Notes: generated by a model not told the origin, from the letters alone. A DNA stretch of 64,000 bases from Anaerolineae bacterium (GCA_022823945.1 JAJEBK010000003.1:32454-96453), one strand, 5' to 3'; shown: positions 49,849-59,016, numbered from the stretch's first letter. Translations and numbers: made by a program.

Positions 49849-51390
49849 TCATGTCGTCCGCGCGCCCAGAATCAAGCTGCGGCCAGTCATGGCGGGTGGC
49901 GCAGCGATGCCCAGCAAGTCCAGCACAGTCGGCGCAACATCAGCCAGCCGCCCCCAGCTGCGCAGATCATAAAAACACTTGGCGTCCAGCACGAAGAGCG
50001 GCACGGGCGCAACGGTGTGATAGGTGTGCGCCGCGCCGGTCAACGGGTCGCGCATGCGCTCGCAATTGCCATGATCGGCGGTCACTATCGCAGCGCCGCC
50101 CTTGCCTGTGACCGCCGCCACCAATTGACCAGCGCAGTCATCGACCACCGACACAGCTTTGACCGCGGCTTCCAGCGAACCCGTATGCCCGACCATGTCC
50201 GGGTTGGCGAAGTTGACCAGCAGAAAGTCATCATCCGCTTCGTCCAGCCGCGCCAAGGTCGCATCGGTCAACTGGCGCGCGCTCATTTCGGGCTGCAGGT
50301 CGTAGGTGGCGACCTTGGGCGAAGGCACGATATGGCGGGTTTCGCCGGGGAATGGCGCTTCTGCACGTCCATTAAAAAAGAAAGTTACATGCGGATACTT
50401 CTCCGTTTCGGCGCTGTGATACTGCGTTTTTCCGGCGCGGCTGATCGTCTCTGCCAATGTGTCGCCCAGCAGCTCGACCGGAAAGAGCACATCATCGGTG
50501 AGCCCGTCCTGATAGGCTGTCATGGTGATCAAGCGCAGATCGGCGACCGGCGCGAAGCTCTCGGCAGTGGGGAAGTCGCGTTTGTTAAATGCCCGACACA
50601 ACTGGCGCATGCGGTCGGCACGAAAGTTGAAACAGAGCAGGGCATCGCCGGCTTCTATCGCCAGTCCCTCGCCAGTGATGACCGTCGGCGGGAGGAACTC
50701 GTCGGTAAAGCCAGCGGCATACGACTCGCGGATGGCAGTGATGGCATCGGGCGCGTGCCGATCGCTGTTGCGCTCGACCATGGCGGCATAGGCGCGCTGT
50801 GTGCGTTCCCAGCGCTGGTCGCGGTCCATGGCATAATAGCGTCCGCTGATTGTGGCGATGCGCCCCACACCCAAATCCGCCAGCCGCTCGCAGAGATCGG
50901 CGCAGAAATGCTGGGCTTGTTGGGTTGGCGTGTCGCGCCCATCGGTGATCAGATGCAGCACGGGGTCGATGCCCGCCGACCTGGCGATTTCCAGCAGCGC
51001 AAGCAAGTGGTCGCTGTGGCTGTGCACGCCGCCATTGCCCAGCAAACCAGTCAAATGCAGCTTCTTGCCGGCGCATTTCAACGAAGCAAAGGCATCGTGC
51101 AAGACGGGATGCCGCGCGAGCTTGCCAGCGCTTATCGCATTGGCAATGCGCGAGATATCCTGATAGACGATGCGTCCCGCGCCCAGATTCAGATGTCCGA
51201 CTTCGGAATTGCCCATCTGCCCCGGCGTCAAGCCGACATGCTCACCCGAGCTGTGGATGATGCTACGCTCGTTTTGAGCCAGCCAGCGATCGATATTGGG
51301 CGTATCGGCCAGCGCGATTGCATTGCCCGCGCGCGCCTCGCGGATGCCCCAGCCATCCAGGATGATCAACATTATAGGCGTTCTTGACAT
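49849..51390 (-). CDS. gpmI: 2,3-bisphosphoglycerate-independent phosphoglycerate mutase
   Basis: 513 residues. Interconverts 3- and 2-phosphoglycerate in glycolysis, using two Mn ions and a phosphoserine. IMLIILDGWGIREARAGNAI at the start gives the first metal Asp; GQMGNSEVGHLNLGAGR contains catalytic Ser62; GLLGNGGVHSH, DGRDTPT and ISGRYYAMDRDQRWERT follow; the second metal set is in NFANPDMVGHTG and VTADHGNCERM. Usual length. Upstream sit family A repeats and no clear promoter. Confidence 0.96.
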   Translation of the reverse strand: MSRTPIMLIILDGWGIREARAGNAIALADTPNIDRWLAQNERSIIHSSGEHVGLTPGQMGNSEVGHLNLGAGRIVYQDISRIANAISAGKLARHPVLHDAFASLKCAGKKLHLTGLLGNGGVHSHSDHLLALLEIARSAGIDPVLHLITDGRDTPTQQAQHFCADLCERLADLGVGRIATISGRYYAMDRDQRWERTQRAYAAMVERNSDRHAPDAITAIRESYAAGFTDEFLPPTVITGEGLAIEAGDALLCFNFRADRMRQLCRAFNKRDFPTAESFAPVADLRLITMTAYQDGLTDDVLFPVELLGDTLAETISRAGKTQYHSAETEKYPHVTFFFNGRAEAPFPGETRHIVPSPKVATYDLQPEMSARQLTDATLARLDEADDDFLLVNFANPDMVGHTGSLEAAVKAVSVVDDCAGQLVAAVTGKGGAAIVTADHGNCERMRDPLTGAAHTYHTVAPVPLFVLDAKCFYDLRSWGRLADVAPTVLDLLGIAAPPAMTGRSLILGARTT

Positions 51391-51460
51391 GGCTCTCCGC
51401 CGAGGCTGGCTGACGCTGCTACTGGTTTACCACAGATAGCCAATGCGGCACAGGGCTACT

Positions 51461-51597
51461 GGTACCCCCCTCGGTCCCCGCGACAGGCCAGGGGGAGGCG
51501 GCACCCCCCTCGGTCCCCCCGACAGGTCAGGGGGAGGAAAGCCTTGGCTACCCTCTCCGTCCCGACGGGGAGGGGCTGGGGGGAGGGGTTGTTCACC
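51461..51597. repeat. Family A repeat array, three units
   Basis: ACCCCCCTCGGTCCCCGCGA, CAGGCCAGGGGGAGGCGGC, the same again with small changes, then CCCTCTCCGTCCCGACGGGG with AGGGGCTGGGGGGAGGGG. Lies between gpmI and the membrane-protein stop. Confidence 0.85.
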
Positions 51598-51608
51598 CCG
51601 CGCGCAAG

Positions 51609-54146
51609 CTACTGGCGGCGCAAAGCCGACGCAAGCAGGCTGTTGGCGCGGGGCGGCAGCGACGCATCGGCAGCATGGAGACGGACCGGGTCGTAGTCAA
51701 CATCAAGATCCCAGCCCAAATACGCGGCGGGATCGTCAACGAGCGAAACATGCAAATCGTCATCCACATGCAGCAAGAGTGTCTTTTGCAGGGCGGACTC
51801 GCGGTCTGGGGAGTTAAAGACCATGTCCTGGCTATGATGTCGACTGCAAGCCGTCTGCGTCAGGCAAAATGTCGCCCCGTCCGGCGCGCGCTCGTCATAA
51901 ACCAGCCACAAAGCGCTGTCGAACATGGCGCCTTCAGCCAGCTCCCAGATGCCGCGCTCTCGCATAGACTGCCCAGACACGGTTGTCATGGCCAGCAGTT
52001 GCGTTTGTGCATGTGGCGCAGGCACGAGCGACACAATCTCGTGCAAGATGCGCGCTTTGCGGTCGGCGGCGGCGATTGTCGAGTCATGCTGGATGAAGAG
52101 CCGCGACAGCGCCGGCAACAGCAGCAGCAAGCACAGCGAAATCAACGCATAATCACGCGCGCGCTGGTCGCTTATTTTCGCCGTGAGCAGCATCAGCAAG
52201 CAAAAGACCGCCACAGCCGCGCCGATCGGCACATAAAAGAACATGCGCCAGGTATCGTCTCGGTAGCTGACGAACCACATCAGCACGCCGACAGCCGGTA
52301 TGATGAGCAGCGTTCCGCCCAATAAGCCCGCGCCGATCTGTCGGTATGACAGCGGATGCGCAGGCGAATCTCGGCGCGCCAGGTAGAGCGCCACGCCAGC
52401 TACCAGCGCCAAGCCCAGCAGCGTCGGCAGCAGCCAGTGGTTATCCGCCAGCGATGCAATTGCCTCTCGCCAGCCGTCAAGGAAAGTCTGCTGATAAACC
52501 CAGCCCAGTGTGTCCGCCGCAGCGACCAGTGAATTTTCAACGCCGCCCAAACCTGCCTGTCCGTACAAGGGACGGTCTGTCAATTCCAGCAGCAGCAGCC
52601 AGGCGACCTTGAAAGCGGGCGACAAATACCACAGGGCAGTGGCAGCCAGCTTCAGCCGCCGCGAATGCCCCGCGCGCAACCACCAAAGCGCCGGCAAGAC
52701 CAAAATCAGCGCATAGCCGCTTTCATTGGTGGCCACATGGTAGAGCAGCGCCAGCAGCGCGCCCAGCAGGCTGTGTCGGCGCGGGTTTCGCAGCCAATCC
52801 AACAGCAAACACATGCCGACCAGCAGCCAAAACATGCTGTGATTCAAGGGCAGCGAGCGCAGAGACATCAATCCCGAATTGACGGGATAGGCGAAGAAGA
52901 GAACGGCGGTCAAAAAAGCGGGGAGCGGACGCGCGCCTATCTGCCGAAGGATGATGTAGAACAAAGACACTTTGCCGAAGTGCAGCGCAAAATGGTTCAG
53001 GTTGAAGCCGATAAAAGAATCGCTGTCGAGCCGGGTCGCCAAAATATGCGGCATGAGAGCGAAGAAGCGACTGACCTCTTCGCCGCGGTGTTTCACATCG
53101 TAAAGACCCTGGATAGCCGCGTTGTTCACCCACAATTCCCAATGCCCGGCGCCATCAAAACCGAAGGGCAGGTAGAGCAACAGCACAAGCGCGAAGAAAC
53201 CCGCCAATGCGCAGAGGTCGCGCCATTTGCGCAAGCGCCAGGCATCACGCGCTGCCATAACCAGCAGCGGTATAAAGACCAGCCCAGCCAGCGCAAGCCC
53301 CAGCGACTGAAAGCTGACAAAAGCCGATTCGTCCCCCGCGCCAGGCAGAATAATCTGCACAGGCAGGCTGTGCGAAGATGTCGCGCCATCGGCAAGCTGC
53401 AGGGTTAGTGTGGGCACGCTACCAAAATCGATGCAATAACGCCCCTGGCTGCGGCGGTCATCCGTGGCATAAACATTGTCGCCGTTGAAGCCGACCGACT
53501 CTGCGCCCAGCACCGACCAATGGGCTGTGAGACATTCGCGTGGAAAGATCAAACTTGGCTTTTTGGTCCAAAAGCGCAAGGCGACCTGTTCGTCAGCGTA
53601 GTCGATCACAACTGGGTCGGCGGGCGCGAGCCGTGTTGCCGTCCCCGCCACGACCAACAGCGCCCCGGCGACCAGCAGCCAACGGGGGTTCAACGAGCGC
53701 TCCAGCCGATTCGTCCACAAAAAATAGACCGCCAGGCCAAGCGAGCCGGCTACGCCGACGAATCCCGCCAAATACACGAGCAAGTCAGGCAAGAAGTGAA
53801 CGCGCAATTGAAATTCGCGGTGCAGCCCGCCCGGCGTGCGCACGGCAAAGCGCGCTGCTGTGTCGTTGAGCTGCGGGCAAAAAGTTTTTTCTCCCCAGCC
53901 GATCACGCCGCGTCCCTCGACATGCAGCGATTCGATGCCTTCCGTATGCCATTCGATAGTCACGCAATCACCAGGAACCAGCGCCCAGGCACGGTCAGCG
54001 GCGAAATGCAGGGTGGTTTCGCCATATTGCTCGTCTATGGTCGGGATGGGGCTATTGACGGCAATGACGATCGCCAGCAGCGCCATCAGCAACGCCAGGA
54101 CCAATGCGGTGGCCCGCGTGCTCAAGCGAAATTGGCGCATAAACAT
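51609..54146 (-). CDS. Large polytopic membrane protein with duplicated extracytoplasmic domain
   Basis: 845 residues. TM1 about 13-30 (LVLALLMALLAIVIAV). Two Ig-like stretches follow: about 35-115 (LVPGDCVTIEWHTEGIESLHVEGRG...KTFCPQL) and about 185-265 (IFPRECLTAHWSVLGAESVGFNGDN...GRYCIDF), each with two Cys and a C-x-T-x-x-W pattern, separated by two membrane segments. Then about ten segments (290-690) as in GT-C or O-antigen-ligase-like proteins, and a soluble C-terminal domain (about 700-845) with the motif YDERAPDGATFCLTQTAC. I see no catalytic motif. A similar but unduplicated plan is seen in the protein at 11003. Probably surface-glycan related. Confidence 0.55.
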   Translation of the reverse strand: MFMRQFRLSTRATALVLALLMALLAIVIAVNSPIPTIDEQYGETTLHFAADRAWALVPGDCVTIEWHTEGIESLHVEGRGVIGWGEKTFCPQLNDTAARFAVRTPGGLHREFQLRVHFLPDLLVYLAGFVGVAGSLGLAVYFLWTNRLERSLNPRWLLVAGALLVVAGTATRLAPADPVVIDYADEQVALRFWTKKPSLIFPRECLTAHWSVLGAESVGFNGDNVYATDDRRSQGRYCIDFGSVPTLTLQLADGATSSHSLPVQIILPGAGDESAFVSFQSLGLALAGLVFIPLLVMAARDAWRLRKWRDLCALAGFFALVLLLYLPFGFDGAGHWELWVNNAAIQGLYDVKHRGEEVSRFFALMPHILATRLDSDSFIGFNLNHFALHFGKVSLFYIILRQIGARPLPAFLTAVLFFAYPVNSGLMSLRSLPLNHSMFWLLVGMCLLLDWLRNPRRHSLLGALLALLYHVATNESGYALILVLPALWWLRAGHSRRLKLAATALWYLSPAFKVAWLLLLELTDRPLYGQAGLGGVENSLVAAADTLGWVYQQTFLDGWREAIASLADNHWLLPTLLGLALVAGVALYLARRDSPAHPLSYRQIGAGLLGGTLLIIPAVGVLMWFVSYRDDTWRMFFYVPIGAAVAVFCLLMLLTAKISDQRARDYALISLCLLLLLPALSRLFIQHDSTIAAADRKARILHEIVSLVPAPHAQTQLLAMTTVSGQSMRERGIWELAEGAMFDSALWLVYDERAPDGATFCLTQTACSRHHSQDMVFNSPDRESALQKTLLLHVDDDLHVSLVDDPAAYLGWDLDVDYDPVRLHAADASLPPRANSLLASALRRQ

Positions 54147-54152
54147 CGCTTA

Positions 54153-54214
54153 GCTTCCCCCTGTCTTGACGGGGGGACTGAGGGGGGTTGACCGGCGGGG
54201 CATCTGGGTGTTCG
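54153..54214. repeat. Family A repeat fragment
   Basis: TTCCCCCTGTCTTGACGGGG, GGACTGAGGGGGGTTGACCG, then a C-rich end touching the stop codon of the dppC-type gene. Confidence 0.75.
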
Positions 54215-55108
54215 CTACCCCCGCCCGCGCACATTCGGGTCGAGGAAGTCGCGCAGCCAGTCGCCCAGGAATACGACGCCCAGCACCGTCACGGTGATGG
54301 CGATGCCCGGGAAGGTCGTCATCCACCAGGCGCTGTTGATGTATTGTCGTCCATCCGAGAGCATCAGCCCCCAGGTGACAGTCGGCGGCTTTACGCCCAA
54401 GCCCAGGAAGCTCAATGAAGATTCGGCCAGCACAGTCACGCCGACTTGCACAGCCGCCAGCACGATCGCCGACGAGATGACATTGGGCAAGATGTGGCGC
54501 AACATGACCACCAGGCGCCGCTGGCCCAAGGCGTAGGCGGCGATGACATATTCTTGTTCGCGCACTTTCAACACCTCGCCACGAATCACGCGCGCATAGG
54601 TGACCCAGCCTGTCAAACCGAGGATGAGGATCAATGTGCCCAGCCCCGCGCCGACGACGCCCGATATCGCCACCACCAAGATAATGAAAGGCACAGCCAG
54701 CAAGCCATCGACGATGCGCATCATCAAGCTGTCCAGACGGCCGCCCACGAAGCCGCTAACCAGCCCGTATAATACGCCGATCGTGCCCGATATCAATACA
54801 GACACCACGCCAACCAGCACCGAAACGCGGCTGCCAGCGATGATGCGGCTGAAGATATCGCGCCCCAATTGGTCACTGCCCAGGCGATAGATTCCACTGG
54901 CATCGCTGTAACCCGGTTCTTTGAAGCGCGCGCGCAAGTTGCCTTTGATGGGATCGTGCGGCGAAACCTGCGGGCCAAAGAGCGCCAGCAGCACAACCAC
55001 GGTCACGATACATGTGCCGGTCGCGCCGACCGGGCTTTGCAGCATCGTGGCAATGGCGCGCAACAAAGCGTTGCGGCGCGGTGGCAGGCTGGCGATATCG
55101 GCTGTCAT
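54215..55108 (-). CDS. Peptide ABC transporter permease, DppC/OppC type (second set)
   Basis: 297 residues. TM1 GTCIVTVVVLLALFGPQVS, YRLGSDQLGRDIFSRIIAGSRVSVLVG near 73-99, EAA loop YVIAAYALGQRRLVVMLRHILPN near 186-208, C-terminus GDWLRDFLDPNVRGRG. Six segments. Eight bases after the dppB-type gene in one operon. ATPases and binding protein are missing here, as for the pair at 29094. Confidence 0.92.
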   Translation of the reverse strand: MTADIASLPPRRNALLRAIATMLQSPVGATGTCIVTVVVLLALFGPQVSPHDPIKGNLRARFKEPGYSDASGIYRLGSDQLGRDIFSRIIAGSRVSVLVGVVSVLISGTIGVLYGLVSGFVGGRLDSLMMRIVDGLLAVPFIILVVAISGVVGAGLGTLILILGLTGWVTYARVIRGEVLKVREQEYVIAAYALGQRRLVVMLRHILPNVISSAIVLAAVQVGVTVLAESSLSFLGLGVKPPTVTWGLMLSDGRQYINSAWWMTTFPGIAITVTVLGVVFLGDWLRDFLDPNVRGRG

Positions 55109-55116
55109 GGCGGCCC

Positions 55117-56034
55117 CTAGTCAAAACGGATGCGCGGGTCAATGAGAATGTAGATGACATCAATCGCGTAATTGATCAATATGAATGACAGCGCGAAGAA
55201 AAACAGACCCGCTTGCACCATGGCGATATCGCGCACATTGATGCTGTCGATCATCTGTCTGCCCAGCCCGGGCCAGCTGAACACGCTTTCCACGACTACC
55301 GAGCCGCCCAACAGCCAGCCCAACTGCAAGCCAAAGACCGTCACGATAGGGATGAGGGCGTTGCGCAGGGCATGCCGCAGCACCACCGCCTTTTGCCCCA
55401 GCCCCTTGCTGCGAGCCGTGCGCACATAATCCTGGCTGAGCACCTCCAGCATGGCCGAACGAGTCAGCCGCGACAGACGCGCTGCCATGCCGACGCCTAG
55501 CGTAACAGCGGGCATGATCAAGGCGCGCGGCTCTAATGCGCCAAAAGCCGGCAGCATGCGCAAATGCACCGAAAAGATGATGATCAACATCAAGCCCAGC
55601 CAAAAGCTAGGCATGGCTGTGCCCAGCGATGCCAGCGCCGTACTCAACAAGTCGATGAGACTGTTGCGCTTCAATGCCGAGACAATGCCCAGCGGGATGG
55701 CGATGGTAATGCCGATGGCCGCCGCCGCCGATGCCAGCAAATAGGTATAGCCCAGCCGCTCGATGACCAACTCCATCGCCGGGCGATTGGCCTGGAACGA
55801 TTTGCCAAAGTCGCCACGCACCGCTTTGCTGAGGAAAGTGATGTACTGTTCGCCCAATGGCTTGTCGAAGCCCCATGCCGCGCGCAGCTTGGCGATTTGC
55901 TCGGCATCAAAGTTGGGCGGTGCCATCACCAGGATCGGATCGCCGCGCAGCCGCACCATAAAGAATACGACCAGCGACACCATGAACATGGTAACGACCA
56001 GTTGAATGAGGCGGCTGAGAATGAATGCGCGCAT
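55117..56034 (-). CDS. Peptide ABC transporter permease, DppB/OppB type (second set)
   Basis: 305 residues. FILSRLIQLVVTMFMVSLVVFFMVRL start, GDPILVMAPPNFDAEQIAKLRAAWGFDKPLGEQYITFL, GDFGKSFQANRPAMELVIERLGYT, EAA loop YVRTARSKGLGQKAVVLRHALRNALIP near 197-223, end DVIYILIDPRIRFD. Without the calcium-loop insert found in the other DppB-type protein of the window. Upstream gap has family A repeats. Confidence 0.93.
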   Translation of the reverse strand: MRAFILSRLIQLVVTMFMVSLVVFFMVRLRGDPILVMAPPNFDAEQIAKLRAAWGFDKPLGEQYITFLSKAVRGDFGKSFQANRPAMELVIERLGYTYLLASAAAAIGITIAIPLGIVSALKRNSLIDLLSTALASLGTAMPSFWLGLMLIIIFSVHLRMLPAFGALEPRALIMPAVTLGVGMAARLSRLTRSAMLEVLSQDYVRTARSKGLGQKAVVLRHALRNALIPIVTVFGLQLGWLLGGSVVVESVFSWPGLGRQMIDSINVRDIAMVQAGLFFFALSFILINYAIDVIYILIDPRIRFD

Positions 56035-56149
56035 GGCTGCCTGCTAAAGGTTATCCGAACGAGTTGCGATCCGCCCGACCTGACACAGGCGAATTATACC
56101 CGCGCCGGCACGAGGCGGCGAACCATCCGCAATGCTTGTCCGCTAGTGG

Positions 56150-56290
56150 TCTACCCCCCTCAGTCCCCCCATATCAATGGGGGGAAGGTTTCGCCGAGCA
56201 TGTGCATAGACAGTGAAACTCATACTGAGTCGCGATTCCGCCTGTCTTAGCTCCCCTCCATGATGCTTCGGGGGGACTGAGGGGGGTAGG
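56150..56290. repeat. Family A repeats before the dppB-type gene
   Basis: ACCCCCCTCAGTCCCCCCAT, ATGGGGGGAAGG at 56151-56188, and the inverted counterpart CTCCCCTCCATGATGC, TTCGGGGGGACTGAGGGGGG at 56250-56288. The two copies face each other and could form a long hairpin. Confidence 0.8.
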
Positions 56291-56293
56291 AGC

Positions 56294-57418
56294 TCAGCCC
56301 AGCGCCGCAAACGCAGCATTTCGCGCCTGCGCTTTTTCCAGTTGCCGTGCCTGCAATGTCCGCGTCAAGGCCACCATGTCGTCCGCTAGCGGCATCAGGT
56401 CGATGGCGTTGGCGCTGTTGATCATGGACACCCAGTCATCCCGCAACGCGCCGATGCCGTGCATAGCCCCGGCGATCGCCCCGCCCATGCCGGCGATGCT
56501 GTCGTTGTCGCGCCCGTAATTCGTGCCGCCAAAGATCGTGCCTTCGTAGTCGCCGCCCGTCACCACCAGGAATGCCAGCGCGATGGGCACTTCTTCGATT
56601 GCGTGCTCGCTGCTGGCCGTCCAGTGGTTGCTGCCATCGCCGCGATGCGATTTCGCGTCATCGGGCGAGGTGTCATACTCGCGCATGACCTCGCGGAGGG
56701 GAGCGATCGCCTCGCGCCAGTCGGACAGGCTGGCCGCGCGCTCGACCAGGGCTTCGATGCAGGCGCGCGTACCTTCTTTTGCCACGCCCAGCGACGCGTC
56801 AATCACCGAGTCGACCGTCGCGTCCGGCGCGAAGGCCGCAGCCACCGCCGCCGCCATCACCCCCGCCGCTTCCAGCCCGAAGCTGTGTTGATGCGCGCTG
56901 AAGATGTCGATGGCTTCGGCGTATGCCCGTTGGGGGTCGCAGGCGTTGACGATGCCGACAGGCGCGGCATACATGGCGGCGCCGCAGTTGACCATGTTGC
57001 CCAGGCCGGCGTTGCGCGGGTCGGCATTGCCCAGCCAGCGCATGTACAGCCACTTTTCGGGATAAAAGAGGCGCTCGACCAAAGGCATGTGGCGTCCGCG
57101 CTCGGGTATCCAGCGGTCTTCCAGCGCCATCTTCGGCACGATGCGGCGGAAGAATTCGTGCGCGTCCAGGTGGTCGCCACGCTCGAGGTAGCATTCGCAG
57201 AGCAGTTGGATCATGTGCGTGTCGTCGGTATAGCGTCCATGGCCGCGGCCGCGCGTGTCTTCTTCGCTCCAGGCTTCGACCAGGTCGGTGATATAGCCAT
57301 AACGCGCGCGTATTTCAGCGGGCATGCGCCACTCGGCCGGCGCGCCCATGGCATCGCCGATTGCGCCGCCATAGAGGCAGCCTTGCGTCTTTTGCAGCAG
57401 CAAATCGTTGTTCGACAT
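56294..57418 (-). CDS. ADP-ribosylglycohydrolase family protein
   Basis: 374 residues from ATG 57418 (GAGGAAAAT upstream); 45 more upstream codons lie in a repeat. Removes ADP-ribose from proteins or cleaves ADP-ribose compounds; DraG/ARH fold. Seen: QGCLYGGAIGDAMGAPAEW (N-terminal helix), GRYTDDTHMIQLL near 60-72 with the two metal Asp, and IFGGTNYGRDNDSIAGMGGAIAGAMHG near 303-329, which holds the second Asp set (G-R-D-x-D-S). The His-rich middle region (HQHSFGLEA) is usual. Substrate unknown. Neighbours are a dpp pair and an Asp-box protein. Confidence 0.88.
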   Translation of the reverse strand: MSNNDLLLQKTQGCLYGGAIGDAMGAPAEWRMPAEIRARYGYITDLVEAWSEEDTRGRGHGRYTDDTHMIQLLCECYLERGDHLDAHEFFRRIVPKMALEDRWIPERGRHMPLVERLFYPEKWLYMRWLGNADPRNAGLGNMVNCGAAMYAAPVGIVNACDPQRAYAEAIDIFSAHQHSFGLEAAGVMAAAVAAAFAPDATVDSVIDASLGVAKEGTRACIEALVERAASLSDWREAIAPLREVMREYDTSPDDAKSHRGDGSNHWTASSEHAIEEVPIALAFLVVTGGDYEGTIFGGTNYGRDNDSIAGMGGAIAGAMHGIGALRDDWVSMINSANAIDLMPLADDMVALTRTLQARQLEKAQARNAAFAALG

Positions 57419-57464
57419 ATCTATATTTTCCTCAGAGGTGTCTATGAAACGAACAAGGGCAAGA

Positions 57465-57547
57465 AATGAACCACCGAGGGCACCGAGTTTTAGGAGTACA
57501 CCGAGAATACTCTGTGGTCTCTGTGGTCTTTGTGTCCTCTGTGTTTT
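57465..57547. repeat. ACCGAG/CTCTGTG repeat (family C)
   Basis: GAACCACCGAGGGCACCGAG, TTTTAGGAGTACACCGAGAA, TACTCTGTGGTCTCTGTGGT and CTTTGTGTCCTCTGTGTTTT: left arm of ACCGAG units, right arm of CTCTGTG units, an imperfect palindrome of about 80 bases. It lies in the leader of the ADP-ribosylglycohydrolase gene. Confidence 0.8.
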
Positions 57548-57554
57548 CAACAAA

Positions 57555-58640
57555 TTACATGAAACGCACGGAATACACGACAGCCAGGTTGTTCACGATG
57601 CAGCGCCAGCTATCGCCGCGGTCGTCGCTGACATAGAAGTTACCGGCTGTCGTGCCGAAGGCCAGCGAATCGTCCTGCGCATCCAGCCCATGCCGAAAGA
57701 CCAGGTCATAGCAGTGCTGCTGCGGCAAGCCTTTGCGCAGGCTCTGCCAGCTTTGCCCGCCATCGTCCGTGCGGCAGATGACCAGCGCGCGCTCGACCGG
57801 CACGCGGTATTCGGCGCTCACCGCCGGCGCGACCCAAGCCACATTTTCGTCCCGCGCATCCACCGCCAGTGCAAAGCCAAAGCCGGCCGGACCGCCCTGC
57901 TTATCGGAGATATCGTGCCATTGTCGCCCGGCATCGCCGCTGCGAAAGATGCCGCAATGATTCTGCTGCCAGAGCACATAGGGATTGCTGGGACTGGCCA
58001 GCACGATATGCGGGTCTTGCCCGACTTCGGCGTAGGGGTCGGGCAGATAATCGGCATAGAGGCCGCGGTTGCGCGCCTGCCAGCTTTCGCCGCCATCTTC
58101 TGTCACATAGACGCCGCCCACGCTGATGCCCACAGTGATGTGGCGGCTGTCTCGCGGGTCGACCTGAATGGCGCAGATGCCCGGATAGTCGCGCCCGCCG
58201 CCAAACCACTGCGAGTTGCCGGGATCGTTCCACAGCGACTCGACCAGTTGGAAGCTGTCGCCGCCATCGTCGCTGACGAAGAGGCCGCCCGGCTCTGTGC
58301 CGATGTAGAGGCGATCGGGCTCGTCCGCGCCGCCCGGCTCAATGATCCAGATATAGCTGGTGGTGGCGGGCGTCGTGAAATCGGGCGGGCAGGTCGCGCC
58401 TTCAGGATATTTGGGCGCTGCGACTTCTTGCCAGCTCGCGCCGCCATCATGCGAGCGCTGCAGCTTGCCGCCCCAATGCCCATGATCGAGGCTGGCCCAC
58501 AAGGTGCCCGTGCGCCGATCGTGCATGGCATAGACCACGGGAATCGCTTCGAAATGCGCCGATTCGATGCGCCAATCGCCGCCATCCCGCGCCATTATTA
58601 GCAGTCCCTTGCGCGTGCCCACCAGCAATTTGTTGTGCAA
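57555..58640 (-). CDS. Asp-box (sialidase-like beta-propeller) protein
   Basis: 361 residues. Starts NKLLVGTRKGLLIMARDGGDWRI, typical of short exo-alpha-sialidase-annotated proteins. Six Asp boxes: HDGGASW, DDGGDSF, EDGGESW, GDAGRQW, DDGGQSW, DDRGDSW, spaced 45-70 residues, giving a six-bladed propeller. The sialidase catalytic Arg triad is not evident, so enzyme activity is doubtful. No signal peptide. Gene order, with a MoaD/ThiS-like gene just upstream on the same strand, is one I recall from other genomes, suggesting a joint function. Confidence 0.82.
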   Translation of the reverse strand: MHNKLLVGTRKGLLIMARDGGDWRIESAHFEAIPVVYAMHDRRTGTLWASLDHGHWGGKLQRSHDGGASWQEVAAPKYPEGATCPPDFTTPATTSYIWIIEPGGADEPDRLYIGTEPGGLFVSDDGGDSFQLVESLWNDPGNSQWFGGGRDYPGICAIQVDPRDSRHITVGISVGGVYVTEDGGESWQARNRGLYADYLPDPYAEVGQDPHIVLASPSNPYVLWQQNHCGIFRSGDAGRQWHDISDKQGGPAGFGFALAVDARDENVAWVAPAVSAEYRVPVERALVICRTDDGGQSWQSLRKGLPQQHCYDLVFRHGLDAQDDSLAFGTTAGNFYVSDDRGDSWRCIVNNLAVVYSVRFM

Positions 58641-58695
58641 GTATTACCCCCATCCCCCAGCCCCATCCCCCAAAATGAGGGAAGGGGAACCTGAT
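58641..58695. repeat. Family A repeat
   Basis: ACCCCCATCCCCCAGCCCCA, TCCCCCAAAATGAGGGAAGG, GGAA: the inverse orientation of the copy at 919-963. Lies between the MoaD-like and Asp-box genes. Confidence 0.85.
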
Positions 58696-58743
58696 TCGAA
58701 TGACCGCCTTTTCCCAAGGCTGAAGACATTCGCGCGCGCATGC

Positions 58744-59016
58744 TTATCCCCCAGAAAGCGCCTGCACGATAATGACGCGGGTATCGGCAGCGACCGAATC
58801 GCTGAGGCCGGTCTTGTCATGCAGCAACTGGTCGCCCACGAAGATATTGACATGCTTGCGCAGGCAGCCGCGCTCGTCGATGATGTAGTCGCCCAAGCCG
58901 CGCCAGCGCTGGTCGACCGCCGCAATGATGTCGGCGACTGTGGCCGCCTCGACCGCGCAATCGCAGAGGTCGGGGAAGAAGCGCCGCAGGTTGGGCGTGA
59001 ATTTGACCTGTGCCAT
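58744..59016 (-). CDS. MoaD/ThiS family sulfur-carrier-like protein
   Basis: 90 residues from ATG 59016. Ubiquitin-like fold: VKFTPNLRRFFPDLCDCAVEAATVADIIAAVDQRWRGLGDYIIDE, CLRKHVNIFVGDQLL, then the end RVIIVQALSGG. The C-terminal Gly-Gly is the part adenylated and thiocarboxylated in MoaD and ThiS. No MoaE, ThiG or E1-like enzyme is near. Instead the Asp-box protein is the next gene, so it may serve a different pathway, such as protein conjugation or a sulfur transfer not yet known. Confidence 0.8.
   Translation of the reverse strand: MAQVKFTPNLRRFFPDLCDCAVEAATVADIIAAVDQRWRGLGDYIIDERGCLRKHVNIFVGDQLLHDKTGLSDSVAADTRVIIVQALSGG

Noticed and set aside
51461..51597. Tandem GC-rich units that might be a CRISPR array
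   Set aside because: Units differ in length and sequence, there are no spacers of constant size, and the same units are dispersed across the window without cas genes.
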